Origin: Streptomyces sp. NBC_01485
Lineage (GTDB): Bacteria > Actinomycetota > Actinomycetes > Streptomycetales > Streptomycetaceae
Length of the DNA stretch: 64,000 bases
Assembly (NCBI RefSeq): GCF_036227125.1
Contig: NZ_CP109435.1
Span: forward strand, 8,804,001 to 8,868,000
Direction of reading: 5' to 3'
Shown here: positions 44,680 to 53,653 of the stretch, one piece after another
How positions within the stretch are numbered: the stretch's first letter is position 1
How the letters are laid out: the number at the start of each line of letters is the position of its first letter
The notes under the pieces: generated by a model
What the model was told of the DNA's origin: nothing
The model's database searches: none
The model's input: only the letters and a program-made list of their open reading frames with translations
Translations under genes and position numbers: made by a program

Positions 44680-45678
44680 ATGGCTGCTGTGGTGGGTACC
44701 CCGGATCTGCGCCGACCAGCCGTCTTCGCCGTCGAGACGCTGGCTGTCGCCCTCTGCTACTACGCGGCGGGGCGGCTGGGACTCATGCGGGAGCTCGTCG
44801 TCGAGGGCGCCGTCTTCACCCCCATCTGGCCGCCCACGGGCGTGGCGGTGGCCTGCCTGCTGATCTTCGGTCTCCGCTCCTGGGTCGGCATCGCCCTCGG
44901 AGCCCTCCTCGTGATCATGTTCCTGACCCCGCTACGGCCCGTGGTGATCGGCAACCTGGTGGGCAACACCGCCGCCCCCGTCTGCGCGTACCTCATGCTC
45001 CGCAGGGTGGGCTTCCGCACCGACCTCGCCCGTTTACGGGACGGCCTCGCCCTGGTCTTCCTGGGCGCCCTCACCGCCATGCTGCTCAGCTCGACGATCG
45101 GCGTCGGTCTGCTGGTGCTCACCGACCGGCTCGCCGAGCACAGCTTCTGGCCCGTCTGGCTGGCCTGGTGGGTCGGCGACGCGATGGGCGTGCTGATCGT
45201 GACCCCGGTCCTGCTCGTCCTGCACACGGTGCGCAAACCCCTGCGCCTGTCCCACCTGGCCCGCTGGAAAGAGGCCTCGGGGCTGGCCCTGATCGCCTGC
45301 GCCCTCGTCCCGCTGGCCACGCACAGCCCCGTCAGCCTGCTGTTCCTCGTCTATCCGCTGCTGATCTGGGCGGCGCTGCGGTTCCAGCTCGCCGGCAGCA
45401 TGCTGTGCGCCCTCTTCACGTCGGTCATGGCCACGATCGCGGCGACGGACGAGGTCGGCCCCTTCGAGAGCCTCACCCGCGTCGAAGTGATGATCAAGCT
45501 CCAGGCCTTCAACGGGACGATGGCCCTCACCGCGCTGCTGCTCTCCGCGGTGATCGCCGAGCAGCGCAACACCAGACGCTCCGTGGAACGCGCCTGCCAG
45601 GAACTGGTCGAGGTCCTGGAACACCTCACCGCGGGCGAGACCCCACCCGGCCGGCCGACGAAGGAGACGGAGCGCTGA
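44680..45678 (+). CDS. MASE1-domain membrane protein without output domain
   Basis: A 332-residue integral membrane protein with about eight to nine spans. The MASE1 pattern is clear: FTPIWPPTGVAVACLLIFG near the start and WLAWWVGDAMGVLIVTPVLL in the middle. MASE1 normally senses a signal for an attached kinase or GGDEF domain, but here only a short helical tail (about 295-332) follows. Codon 119 is TTA (45034-45036), so translation should depend on bldA. It lies 50 bases after the phosphatase gene and could be its sensor partner. This link is inferred from position only. Confidence 0.85.
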   Translation: MAAVVGTPDLRRPAVFAVETLAVALCYYAAGRLGLMRELVVEGAVFTPIWPPTGVAVACLLIFGLRSWVGIALGALLVIMFLTPLRPVVIGNLVGNTAAPVCAYLMLRRVGFRTDLARLRDGLALVFLGALTAMLLSSTIGVGLLVLTDRLAEHSFWPVWLAWWVGDAMGVLIVTPVLLVLHTVRKPLRLSHLARWKEASGLALIACALVPLATHSPVSLLFLVYPLLIWAALRFQLAGSMLCALFTSVMATIAATDEVGPFESLTRVEVMIKLQAFNGTMALTALLLSAVIAEQRNTRRSVERACQELVEVLEHLTAGETPPGRPTKETER

Positions 45679-45831
45679 GCAGCTCCGGCCGGTCACCGGG
45701 CGAGGGCCTCGTACCGGTCCGCCAGGGCGTGGAAGGCCTCCTTCGGTTCCCCAGGGCGGGCCGCACCCGATGCGATCGATCCTGGGATGCGCCGAACCCG
45801 CGATGTCGGTGCCGGTAGCGTGGCCGGCGTG

Positions 45832-46365
45832 ATGGTGGGCGCCCGGGAGACCCGGTTGATCGTGTTGCGCGGCAACAGCGCCTCGGGCAAGTCGTCGGTG
45901 GCGGCCGGCCTGCGGGACAGCTTCGGCCGCGGTCTGGCCCTGGTCGGTCAGGACAACCTCCGCCGGGTCGTGCTGCGCGAGCACGACCGGCCCGGCGCGG
46001 CGAACATCGGCCTGATCGACGCCGTCGCCCGTTACTCCCTGGACGCCGGATATCACGTCGTCCTCGAGGGCATCCTGTACGCCGACCGCTACGCCGCCAT
46101 GCTCGCCCGACTGCGCACGGACCACCGCGGCCCGACCCACGGCTACTACCTCCACGTGCCGTTCGCCGAAACCCTCGTACGCCACGCCGGCAAGCCGATC
46201 GCCCACGAGGTCGGCGAGGCGGACCTGCGCGACTGGTACAAGGATCTGGATCTGCTGCCGGGTGCCGTCGAGACCGTCATCGGCGCCGACAGCACCCTCA
46301 CCCAGACCGTCGACCGCATCATGCGCGACACGGGCCTGGACCGCCTTCCCGCCCGGGAGCACTGA
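45832..46365 (+). CDS. P-loop kinase (AAA_33/zeta-toxin-like)
   Basis: A 177-residue protein with Walker A GNSASGKS (14-21) after the strand LIVLR. This is followed by GQDNLRRVVLRE and a second strand with VVLEGIL, an arrangement seen in small nucleoside/zeta-toxin-type kinases. It probably phosphorylates a small molecule; no antitoxin gene is adjacent, so a toxin role is unlikely. ATG 45832 or GTG 45829 are both possible starts; the frame is open further upstream. Confidence 0.75.
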   Translation: MVGARETRLIVLRGNSASGKSSVAAGLRDSFGRGLALVGQDNLRRVVLREHDRPGAANIGLIDAVARYSLDAGYHVVLEGILYADRYAAMLARLRTDHRGPTHGYYLHVPFAETLVRHAGKPIAHEVGEADLRDWYKDLDLLPGAVETVIGADSTLTQTVDRIMRDTGLDRLPAREH

Positions 46366-46453
46366 CACATACCGTCAGTACTGCCCCCGTCAGTACTCGG
46401 CCTCAAGCGCTCGCGTACGGACGCCGCCCCCGCCATACCAGGCCCGGTCGCCG

Positions 46454-47260
46454 TTACGGCTTGATGCCGACGCCCGTCCAGAGGCTGACCTCGGCGTCCG
46501 TGGCCTCGACCGGGCCGTCCGGGCGCCAGCGGTGGCCGACCGTGACGCCGGGGGCGAGGAGGTCCAGCCCGTCGAAGAAGCGGGCGACGTCGTTCTGCGA
46601 GCGGAACTGCACCGGCGTGCCGGCGCCCGTGTAGATGTCGGTGACCTTCTGCCAGGTGGCCGGGTCGAAGTCGGGCGTGCAGTGGCTCAGGGCCAGCGCG
46701 CTGCCCGAGGGGAGCACGGCCAGCAGCCGGCCGACGATGCCGTACGGGTCCTGGGCGTCGGTGACGAAGTGCATGAGGGCGTTGAGCGACAGGGCCACCG
46801 GCTGGTCCAGGTCCAGGATCTCGGCCAGCGCGGGCGCGTTCAGCAGCGTGCCGGGGTCGTTGACGTCCGCCTCGACGTAGGTCGTGCGGCCCTGGGCGGT
46901 GCTGCGCATCAGGCGCTCGGCGTACTTCAGGACGAGCGGGTCGTTGTCGGCGTAGACCACCCGCGCCTCGGGGACCACGGACTGGGCGACCTGGTGCAGG
47001 TTCGGCTCGGTGGGGATGCCGGTGCCGATGTCCAGCCACTGGCGGATGCCGTGCTCGCGTGCGAGGACCCGGGTGGCCCGGTGCATGAAGGCGCGGTTCT
47101 CGCGGGCGCACGTGAAGATGCCCGGGTAGGCCGCCGCGACGGTCTCGGCCGCCTTCTTGTCGACCTCGAAGTGGTCCTTGCCGCCGAGGTAGTAGTCGTA
47201 CATGCGGGCGGAGTGCGGCCTGCTGGTGTCGATGTCCCGCGCGGCGTTCGAGGTGGTCAT
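46454..47260 (-). CDS. SAM-dependent methyltransferase, DUF574 family
   Basis: A 268-residue protein typical of Streptomyces. It opens with RPHSARMYDYYLGGKDHFEVD and has the SAM-binding LDIGTGIPTEPNLH and VVYADNDPLV. The family is abundant in actinomycetes and its substrates are mostly unknown. ATG 47260 has GAAAGG about seven bases upstream. It stands downstream of, and on the same strand as, the whiJ-type pair, separated by about 120 bases. Confidence 0.93.
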   Translation of the reverse strand: MTTSNAARDIDTSRPHSARMYDYYLGGKDHFEVDKKAAETVAAAYPGIFTCARENRAFMHRATRVLAREHGIRQWLDIGTGIPTEPNLHQVAQSVVPEARVVYADNDPLVLKYAERLMRSTAQGRTTYVEADVNDPGTLLNAPALAEILDLDQPVALSLNALMHFVTDAQDPYGIVGRLLAVLPSGSALALSHCTPDFDPATWQKVTDIYTGAGTPVQFRSQNDVARFFDGLDLLAPGVTVGHRWRPDGPVEATDAEVSLWTGVGIKP

Positions 47261-47382
47261 GCTGTGCCTTTCGGTGTGTCCGTGGGGGGTGTTCGGCCAG
47301 ATCGGGCCGGAGGCGGCCGGATCCCGCCCGTACGAGTCCGGTCGCGCCGGCGGGTCTCGTACGGCTCGAGGGTCTCGCGGGT

Positions 47383-47706
47383 TCAGCCGGCGGCGAGGTG
47401 GTCGGCGAGGCCCCGTTTGACGCCCGCGACGAACGCGGCGATCTCCTCGGGGGTGTAGATCAGCGCCGGACCGGCGGGATCGGTCGACTGCCGCATCGCC
47501 ACACGGCCGTCGGCGAGCTGCTTTGTCTGCACGCACTGGCCCCCGTTGGGGCCGCTCCACGGGGACTCCCAGCCCTGCTCGCCCAGGTCGGCGGCGGGCA
47601 TCCCGTTGTAGACGTGGTGCAGGTGCTGCGCACGCTGAAGATGCTGGGCGTGGCGGACGTGGTGGACAGGGCTGTCGATGTCGTGGCTGCCGTCCGTGCC
47701 GGTCAT
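47383..47706 (-). CDS. DUF397 protein (partner of the XRE regulator)
   Basis: A 107-residue protein. A His-rich head (DSPVHHVRHAQHLQRAQHLHHV) precedes the DUF397 domain: WESPWSGPNGGQCVQTKQLADGRVAMRQSTDP and a final PEEIAAFVAGVKRG. In whiJ-type loci this small protein is encoded next to an XRE regulator and is thought to modulate it. ATG 47706 overlaps the regulator's stop (ATGA), with AAGGAG inside that gene's end. The His-rich head is longer than usual and might bind metal. Confidence 0.9.
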   Translation of the reverse strand: MTGTDGSHDIDSPVHHVRHAQHLQRAQHLHHVYNGMPAADLGEQGWESPWSGPNGGQCVQTKQLADGRVAMRQSTDPAGPALIYTPEEIAAFVAGVKRGLADHLAAG

Positions 47707-48578
47707 GTGTACTCCTTGCGCATACGGTTCAGGAGTGACCTGCTGTCCGTGTCCGAGGTCAGCAGGGACATGCGGTTGTGCGCCTCCAGATGCGCCGAGA
47801 CGTCGGAGCGCTGGTCCAGGTACACGGCACCGGAGAGGATCTCGGTGTAGACGATGTCGGGCAACTCCGGTTGCTCGAACCGGAAGTAGGTGAAGGGGGC
47901 GCACGCACCGACATGGGCGCCGGCCGTGAAAGGCACGACGTCGACGCTCACATGCGCCAGCTCCGAGACCTCAAGCAGCCGGTCGATCTGCTCCCGCATC
48001 ACCTCGGGGCCGCCCACCACCCGGTGCAGTACGGCCTCCTCCATCACCACCCACAGCGTGGGCGCCTCGGCCCTGCCCAGCAGGCTCTGGCGGCGCAGCC
48101 GCAGGTCCACGCGCCGCCGCAGATCCTCGTCGTGGTCGTTGGGGAAACCCCCGCCGAGGACTCCGCGCGCGTACCGGGGAGTCTGCAACAGCCCCGTGAC
48201 GTAGTGGGGTTCGTAGGTGCGCAGCGTCCTGGCCGCCGTCTCCAGGCTGACGTAGGCGCTGAACCAGTTCGGCAGCACATCGCGGTACGGGTGCCACCAG
48301 CCGGGCTCGTTGGCCCGCTCGGCCAGGGCGACGAACTCCTCGATCTCCTGCCGGCCGGCCCCGTACAGCGCCAGCAGGATCTCCACGTAGAGCGGCTTGA
48401 GCCCGACCTCCGCCTTCTCCAGCCGGCGGATGGTCAGGGACTTCACCCGCAGGGCCCTGGCCGCCTCCTCCAGCGACACGCCCGCGTTCAGCCGCCGCTC
48501 CTGCAACCGCCGGCCGAGGATCATGCGCAGCACGGTGGGCGCACTGGTACCGCCCGTGCCCGAACGGCCTTCGCTCAC
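47703..48578 (-). CDS. XRE/Scr1-family regulator (WhiJ-like)
   Basis: A 291-residue regulator. The HTH domain is at about residues 20-75 (LGRRLQERRLNAGVSLEEAARAL, then TIRRLEKAEVGLK). The C-terminal DUF5753 domain follows (EPHYVTGLLQTPRYARGVL, then APFTYFRFEQPELPDIVYTE). GTG 48578 is preceded by AGGAGG six bases away. With DUF397 downstream and an anti-sigma-like ATPase divergent upstream it forms the cassette known from whiJ and abaA loci, which affect development and antibiotic production. An inverted repeat at 48607-48627 is a candidate autoregulatory site. Confidence 0.92.
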   Translation of the reverse strand: MSEGRSGTGGTSAPTVLRMILGRRLQERRLNAGVSLEEAARALRVKSLTIRRLEKAEVGLKPLYVEILLALYGAGRQEIEEFVALAERANEPGWWHPYRDVLPNWFSAYVSLETAARTLRTYEPHYVTGLLQTPRYARGVLGGGFPNDHDEDLRRRVDLRLRRQSLLGRAEAPTLWVVMEEAVLHRVVGGPEVMREQIDRLLEVSELAHVSVDVVPFTAGAHVGACAPFTYFRFEQPELPDIVYTEILSGAVYLDQRSDVSAHLEAHNRMSLLTSDTDSRSLLNRMRKEYT

Positions 48579-48892
48579 GCCCACCTCCTGAAGGACTGTC
48601 ACCGTCTCAAGTCTGACAGCGACTTGATGAAGCGACCAGACCGATACCGCCTGGATGAAATTATCAGGCACTTGGTTGCAGCTTGAACTTGGGTGCGAGC
48701 ATGATTACTTGTGTGAACCGCGCCAGCCGAACACGAGCGTTCCCCCGTCAAGCTCCGCCATCCCCAGAGGAGTTGGACGAGCCGGGTGTTCACGGCGCAG
48801 AGCGGCCCGTCCGGAACACCCCCTCCTCGTGGGCCCCTTACTCACCTTCCCCGGCCTCTGGCTGCTCCCGCCCCCCACGGAAGGCGACCACC
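48579..48892. other. 310-base divergent promoter region
   Basis: It lies between the XRE regulator and the ATPase gene. It is clearly less G/C-rich near 48,600-48,720, as expected of promoters, and holds the inverted repeat at 48607-48627. A frame continuous with the ATPase gene is open back to 48683 but reads as low-complexity sequence. No other gene is seen. Confidence 0.5.
48607..48627. promoter_or_regulatory. Inverted repeat upstream of the XRE gene
   Basis: TCAAGT (48607-48612), nine bases, ACTTGA (48622-48627): a perfect six-base inverted repeat about 30 bases upstream of the regulator's start codon. Position and symmetry suggest an operator. Confidence 0.45.
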
Positions 48893-49333
48893 GTGTCCCC
48901 CCACGCGACCTCGTTCCCCCAGCCCTTAGACACCTGGAGCCCCGACCGGACGCACTGGCTCGAACTCCCGGCCCACCGCTCCAGCGTCTCGCTGGCCCGT
49001 CGCTCCATGAGCGCACGGCTGGACGCGTGGCGGCTGCCGGACGAGCTGTGCGCGGACGCCGTCCTGCTCGTGTCGGAGCTGGCCACCAACGCCGTACGGC
49101 ACACGCTAGGCACCCGGTTCCTGTGCGGGGTCGGGCTCGTCACGGACGGGTGTCTGCGCCTGGAGGTGCACGACCACGACCGCACCGGCCGTGGCCTGCC
49201 CCGCTGCGAGCCCGGACCGGACGACGAGGGCGGCCGCGGACTGCTCCTGGTGCAGCAGCTCGCCGAGGCCTGGGGGGTCGACCGGTCCAGACTCACGGGC
49301 GGCAACGCGGTGTGGGTGACCCTGAGGGCCTGA
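48893..49333 (+). CDS. ATP-binding anti-sigma-factor-like protein (HATPase_c)
   Basis: A 146-residue protein of the RsbW/SpoIIAB-like histidine-kinase ATPase fold. The N box is ELATNAVRH, the D/G region is LEVHDHDRTG, and the lid/G2 region is EGGRGLLLVQQLAEAWG. In Streptomyces such proteins are anti-sigma factors or partners of XRE/DUF397 pairs. GTG 48893 was preferred because GGAAGG lies about eight bases upstream and it gives the usual family length; an open frame reaches back to 48683. It is divergent from the regulator gene. Confidence 0.88.
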   Translation: MSPHATSFPQPLDTWSPDRTHWLELPAHRSSVSLARRSMSARLDAWRLPDELCADAVLLVSELATNAVRHTLGTRFLCGVGLVTDGCLRLEVHDHDRTGRGLPRCEPGPDDEGGRGLLLVQQLAEAWGVDRSRLTGGNAVWVTLRA

Positions 49334-49391
49334 ACAACGGCCTGAGGGTGGAGTGCGCGGGTGGAGTGCGCGGTGCGGGCGGTGGCCGAAC

Positions 49392-50846
49392 TCAGCAGCC
49401 GGCGGGCGTCAGTTCGGCCAGCAGCAGGGTGCGGTCGTCGGCTCCGGCCGCGCCCGAAGGGTCGTGCAGCAGCCGGCGGCACAGGGACGGCAGCGCGTCG
49501 TGGCCGTCGCCGTCCACGGACTCGACGGCGGCGGCCGCGTCCAGCGTGCGCGCGAGGCGGGTGATTTCCTGGTCGATGTCGGCGTCGCGGGACTCGACCA
49601 GACCGTCGCTGTAGAGCACCAGCAGCGCCGGATCCGGCACGGACAGCACGGTCTCCTGGTAGCCGCCGGTGCCGAGCCCGAGGGGCAGTCCCGCCCCGGT
49701 CAGCGTGACCGGGGCCGTCCGGCCGTCCGGGCCGCGCAGCAGCGGCGGCGGATGGCCCGCGCCCACCAGGGTGCAGGTGCGCAGCCGGGCGTCCCACTCG
49801 GCGTAGATGCAGGTCGCGAGGGAGACTCCGGGGGAGTCCCCGGCGAGCGTGTCGAGCCGTCCTATGAGGTCGGCCGCGGGGATGTCCAGCCCCGCCAACG
49901 TCCGTACGGCGGTGCGCAGTTGGATCATCGCGACGGCGGACTCCGGGCCGTGCCCCATGGCGTCCCCGACGATCAGACTGACCCGGTCACCCGGCCGTTT
50001 CAGCACGTCGAACCAGTCCCCGCCGACGAGGTTGCCCTGCCCGGCGGGCAGACAGCCGTGCGCGGTGCGGCATCCCCCGAACTCCTGGGCCGTACCGGGC
50101 GGCAGACTGTTGCGGATGGCCAGCGCGGTGCGCCGCTCACGCTCGTAACGTCGCCCGTTGTCCAGGGCGACGGCGGCCCGCGCGGCCAGCGCCGCAACGG
50201 CCGCCACGTCCGCGGGCGTGAATGGTCCCCGGCTGGCCCCGCGCGTGCAGGTGACGAAGCCGATCGCCACGTCCCGCAGCCGCAGCGGGACGACGAGGTA
50301 GGACGCCACGCGCAGCAGGTCCCCGAGGCGCGCGTCGTCGTCGCCGTACCCGTCTCCGGAGGCGATGAGCCGCTCCGAGGAGTGCGGGTCCACCGCGTCG
50401 AGCACCTGCGCCTGCCCGGTGGCGAGCGCACGGGCGTGGGGCGTCTCCCGGGGGAAGACGATCACCTCGCCGACCGGCAGCACGCCCTCCCAGTCCTCGA
50501 ACGCGTCCGGCCCGACGCGCAGCGCGATGCGGCGCGCCTCGATGCGGGGCGGGTCGGCGCAGACATGCGCGTTCTCCTCGACGCGCCAGCGCTCCAGCAG
50601 GTACACGGAGGCCGCTTCGCAGAATCCGGGGGTCAGCGCGTGCACGACATGGCTGCCGGTCATCCGCAGGTCGAGTTCCGAGCCGATGACGTCGGCCGCG
50701 GGGGAGAACGCCGACCGGCGGGGCGAGGACAGCACGGCGGACGCGTCGTCGGTGCGGCTGTGCGGTTCGTTCCGCAGGGTCGTGCCTTTCCGGTGGGGGT
50801 TCGGCCGCGCGGCGGGGGACAAAGGATCACCGTGCGCCGTCGTCAA
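49392..50846 (-). CDS. GAF plus PP2C/SpoIIE-type phosphatase
   Basis: A protein of about 480 residues. The first ~240 residues hold a GAF-like sensor (LLRVASYLVVPLRLRDVAIGFVTCTR). A signalling helix ends in ALAIRNSLPP, then the PP2C domain follows with GGDWFDVL, IVGDAMGHG, LYSDGLVE and DDRTLLLAEL. It probably dephosphorylates an anti-anti-sigma factor, which fits the adjacent anti-sigma-like ATPase in the opposite orientation. The start is uncertain: TTG 50846 is the furthest, without a clear ribosome site; the GAF core needs at least the part from about codon 40. Confidence 0.85.
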   Translation of the reverse strand: MTTAHGDPLSPAARPNPHRKGTTLRNEPHSRTDDASAVLSSPRRSAFSPAADVIGSELDLRMTGSHVVHALTPGFCEAASVYLLERWRVEENAHVCADPPRIEARRIALRVGPDAFEDWEGVLPVGEVIVFPRETPHARALATGQAQVLDAVDPHSSERLIASGDGYGDDDARLGDLLRVASYLVVPLRLRDVAIGFVTCTRGASRGPFTPADVAAVAALAARAAVALDNGRRYERERRTALAIRNSLPPGTAQEFGGCRTAHGCLPAGQGNLVGGDWFDVLKRPGDRVSLIVGDAMGHGPESAVAMIQLRTAVRTLAGLDIPAADLIGRLDTLAGDSPGVSLATCIYAEWDARLRTCTLVGAGHPPPLLRGPDGRTAPVTLTGAGLPLGLGTGGYQETVLSVPDPALLVLYSDGLVESRDADIDQEITRLARTLDAAAAVESVDGDGHDALPSLCRRLLHDPSGAAGADDRTLLLAELTPAGC

Positions 50847-50937
50847 CTATATGATGGCGCGTCAAGTTACCGGGTGGGGAGGGAAGTTACGCGGACCGGT
50901 TGCCGGGCAGCCGGATCGCGACCGCAGGAACACAGGA

Positions 50938-51927
50938 ATGAAGAGGATGGACCGGATGCATCGGACGGACAAGGCCGGCCTGGCGACCAAAGCGTCAACC
51001 ACAGCGCCGACCACGGCCTCCCACCCGGGCCGCCGCGCGGTACTGGGCCTCGGCGCCGGAGCGGCACTGGCGGCCGCCCTGCCGGGCGTGGCGCACGCCT
51101 CGACCCCCGGCGAGCCCGAGGCGTCGGGAATCCCGGGGCGGTTGAGCGACCTGGAGCGGGAGCACTCCGCGCGTCTGGGGATCTTCGCCCACGACACCGG
51201 CTCGGGGCGGACGGTGGCGTACCGCGCGGACGAGTGTTTCCCCCTCTGCTCGGTCTTCAAGACGCTCGCGGTGTCGGCGGTCCTACGGGATCTCGACCAG
51301 GCCGGTGAGTACCTCGCCGAGCGGATCCACTACACCAAGGACTACGTCACGGCCTCGGGGTACGCGCCGATCACGGGCACGGACGAGCACGTCGCGGGCG
51401 GCATGACCGTCGAGGAGCTGTGCGCCGCCGCCGTCTCGCACAGCGACAACGGGGCGGCGAACCTCCTGATGCGGGAGTTGGGCGGGCCGACCGCGGTCAC
51501 CCGGTTCGCGCGCTCGCTCGGGGACGCGACGACCCGCCTCGACCGGTGGGAGCCCGAGCTCAACTCGGCGGAACCGTGGCGGACGACCGACCTCACCAGC
51601 CCGCGCGCGATCGGACGGACCTTCGCACGGCTCGTGCTCGGCCGGGCCCTGCCGCCCGCGGACCGGACCCGCCTGACCGGATGGCTGATCGCCAACACCA
51701 CCAACACCGAGCGGTTCCGCGCCGGCCTGCCCGCCGACTGGGTACTCGCCGACAAGACCGGGGGCGGACAGGCGTACGGGGTCGCCAACGACGTGGGCAT
51801 CGTCTGGCCTCCCGGCCGGCCGCCCCTGGTCCTGGCCGTCCTGTCGACCAAACACGCTCCCGAAGGCCCCTCGGACAACCCGCTGGTGGCGAGGGCGGCC
51901 GAGTTGGTTGCGGCAGAACTGACCTGA
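50938..51927 (+). CDS. bla: Class A beta-lactamase, Tat-exported
   Basis: A 329-residue serine beta-lactamase. The signal has a twin arginine (RR at 32-33, GRRAVLGLG) and ends near VAHAS. Catalytic motifs are all present: S105-V-F-K108 (SxxK), S169-D-N171, E205 in RWEPELN (omega loop), and K273-T-G275. It should hydrolyse penicillins outside the cell and add to intrinsic resistance. ATG 50938 lies near AGGA; ATG 50947 is possible. No blaR/blaI-type regulator is adjacent. Confidence 0.95.
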   Translation: MKRMDRMHRTDKAGLATKASTTAPTTASHPGRRAVLGLGAGAALAAALPGVAHASTPGEPEASGIPGRLSDLEREHSARLGIFAHDTGSGRTVAYRADECFPLCSVFKTLAVSAVLRDLDQAGEYLAERIHYTKDYVTASGYAPITGTDEHVAGGMTVEELCAAAVSHSDNGAANLLMRELGGPTAVTRFARSLGDATTRLDRWEPELNSAEPWRTTDLTSPRAIGRTFARLVLGRALPPADRTRLTGWLIANTTNTERFRAGLPADWVLADKTGGGQAYGVANDVGIVWPPGRPPLVLAVLSTKHAPEGPSDNPLVARAAELVAAELT

Positions 51928-52010
51928 CGGGGCCTTGCCTGACCTGGCGGGAGGCGACCGGCGGGCCTCGGCCGCCTTCCGCGCGCGGGGCGCGCTCGCG
52001 TTCCTCAGGC

Positions 52011-52493
52011 TCAGACGTCGGTGACGTTCGCCGTGACCAGTCTGAGGAGCTGCTTGGCCAGGGCGTCCTGCTCGGGGGCGAGTCCCATGGCGTCGCCGAT
52101 CGCGAGGGGGATCGTGCCGGCCCGCTCGCGGAGCTGCGCCCCGGCGTCGGTGAGGCGCAGGGCCACGGAGCGCTCGTCGTCGGGGCGGCGCTCGCGGCGC
52201 AGCAGGCCGTTCGCCTCCAGGCGCTTGAGCAGGGGGGAGAGGGTGCTGGATTCCAGTTGGAGCGCGGTGCCCAGTTCGCGTACGGAGATGGAGTCCTGCT
52301 CCCACAGCACCAGCATGACGAGGTACTGCGGGTAGGTCAGGCCCAGCTCGTCCAGCAGCGGCCGGTAGCGGGCGGTCACGGCTCGGGAGGCGGCGTACAG
52401 GGCGAAGCAGAGCTGGTCGTCCAGGAGCAGCGACCGGTCGGTCGGTTCGGCGGCTCGGTCCACGGTACGGCTCCTGGTTCCTGCGCTGGTCAT
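52011..52493 (-). CDS. MarR/OhrR-like regulator
   Basis: A 160-residue winged-helix regulator resembling OhrR: DDQLCFALYAASRAVTARYRPLL with a Cys in the position of the peroxide-sensing cysteine, YPQYLVMLVLWE, and LQLESSTLSPLLKRLEANGLL. It is divergent from an HSL-type esterase gene, with a perfect inverted repeat between them. It may therefore control that esterase in response to an oxidant or lipophilic compound. No ohr gene is nearby. ATG 52493 is the likely start; in-frame upstream codons cross the operator region. Confidence 0.87.
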   Translation of the reverse strand: MTSAGTRSRTVDRAAEPTDRSLLLDDQLCFALYAASRAVTARYRPLLDELGLTYPQYLVMLVLWEQDSISVRELGTALQLESSTLSPLLKRLEANGLLRRERRPDDERSVALRLTDAGAQLRERAGTIPLAIGDAMGLAPEQDALAKQLLRLVTANVTDV

Positions 52494-52560
52494 GGGAGTC
52501 CACCACCCTATCGTTCGAGTCCTCTCGATTCTATCGCTCACAAATCGATCGGATCCTAAG

Positions 52561-52591
52561 GAGTCGTGCATCAATTAGTTGTGCACGACTC
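52561..52591. promoter_or_regulatory. Perfect inverted repeat between marR-type and esterase genes
   Basis: GAGTCGTGCA (52561-52570), eleven bases, TGCACGACTC (52582-52591). The spacer holds CAATTAGTTG, an A/T-rich core like those in OhrR-type operators. It lies 68 bases from the regulator start and 91 bases from the esterase start, so one site could control both. Confidence 0.7.
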
Positions 52592-52681
52592 AATCGAGCG
52601 CTACTGTTATTGGCGTGCCGCCGTTCCTGACGAGGACTACCGTCGGAACCTGCCCGCGGTACCCGAACCGAGGAGCTCGCC

Positions 52682-53653
52682 ATGACCGACACCACCTCCG
52701 TCACCCGCCCCGTCCTCGAGCCCGCAGCCCAGGCCTTCGCCGAGGCCACGGCGAACCCGCCGTTCCTCTTCGACCTGCCGCCGGCGGAGGGGCGTAAGGC
52801 GGTGGACGAGGTGCAGTCGGGCGAGATCGTCCTGCCGGCGGTGGACGAGGAGTGGGTCACCGTCGAGGGCGGTCCGGCGCGGAGTGTCCGCGCGCGGATC
52901 GTGAGGCCGGCGGGTGCGGAGGGCGTCCTGCCGGTGGTCCTGTACATCCACGGTGCGGGCTGGGTGTTCGGCAACGCGCACACGCATGACCGTCTGGTGC
53001 GTGAACTGGCTGTCGGTGTGGGGGCCGCGGTGGTGTTCCCGGAGTACGACCTGTCGCCCGAGGCGCGTTACCCGGTGGCGATCGAGCAGAACTTCGCGGT
53101 GGCCCGGTGGATCGTGGAGGAGGGCGCGTCCAAGGGGCTGGACGCCGCCCGTATCGCGGTCGCCGGTGACTCGGTCGGCGGCAACATGACCGCCGCGCTG
53201 ACCCTGATGGCCAAGGAGCGCGGCGGGGTGCCGCTGGTGCAGCAGGTGCTGTTCTACCCGGTGACCGACGCCGCCTTCGACACACCGTCCTATCACCAGT
53301 TCGCCACGGGCTACTTCCTGCGCCGCGACGGCATGCAGTGGTTCTGGGACCAGTACACGACCGACGAGACCGAGCGCGCCCAGATCACCGCGTCCCCGCT
53401 GCGCGCCACCGCCGAGCAACTCACCGGCCTGCCGCCGGCGCTGGTCATCACGGGCGAGGCGGACGTCCTGCGCGACGAGGGCGAGGCGTACGCCGACAAG
53501 CTGCGCGCGGCCGGAGTCCCCGTCACCGCCGTCCGCTTCCAGGGCATCATCCACGACTTCGTGATGCTCAACGCCCTGCGCGAGACCCACGCCGCCGAAG
53601 CCGCCATCACCCTCGCCGTCACCACCCTGCGCACGGCGTTCACCACGACCTGA
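52682..53653 (+). CDS. HSL-type alpha/beta hydrolase (esterase)
   Basis: A 323-residue esterase of the hormone-sensitive-lipase family. The oxyanion motif is YIHGAGW (HGAG instead of HGGG), the nucleophile is GDSVGG (S164), and the acid and base are D261 (EADVLRDEG) and H291 (GIIHDF). It has no signal peptide, so it acts inside the cell on a short-chain ester. A small hairpin (CCTGAC/GTCAGG at 53649-53664) covers the stop codon. Control by the divergent MarR/OhrR-like protein is likely. Confidence 0.92.
   Translation: MTDTTSVTRPVLEPAAQAFAEATANPPFLFDLPPAEGRKAVDEVQSGEIVLPAVDEEWVTVEGGPARSVRARIVRPAGAEGVLPVVLYIHGAGWVFGNAHTHDRLVRELAVGVGAAVVFPEYDLSPEARYPVAIEQNFAVARWIVEEGASKGLDAARIAVAGDSVGGNMTAALTLMAKERGGVPLVQQVLFYPVTDAAFDTPSYHQFATGYFLRRDGMQWFWDQYTTDETERAQITASPLRATAEQLTGLPPALVITGEADVLRDEGEAYADKLRAAGVPVTAVRFQGIIHDFVMLNALRETHAAEAAITLAVTTLRTAFTTT

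Noticed and set aside
45832..46365. Zeta-type toxin of a toxin-antitoxin pair
   Set aside because: No small antitoxin gene precedes it, and the sequence fits ordinary small P-loop kinases equally well.
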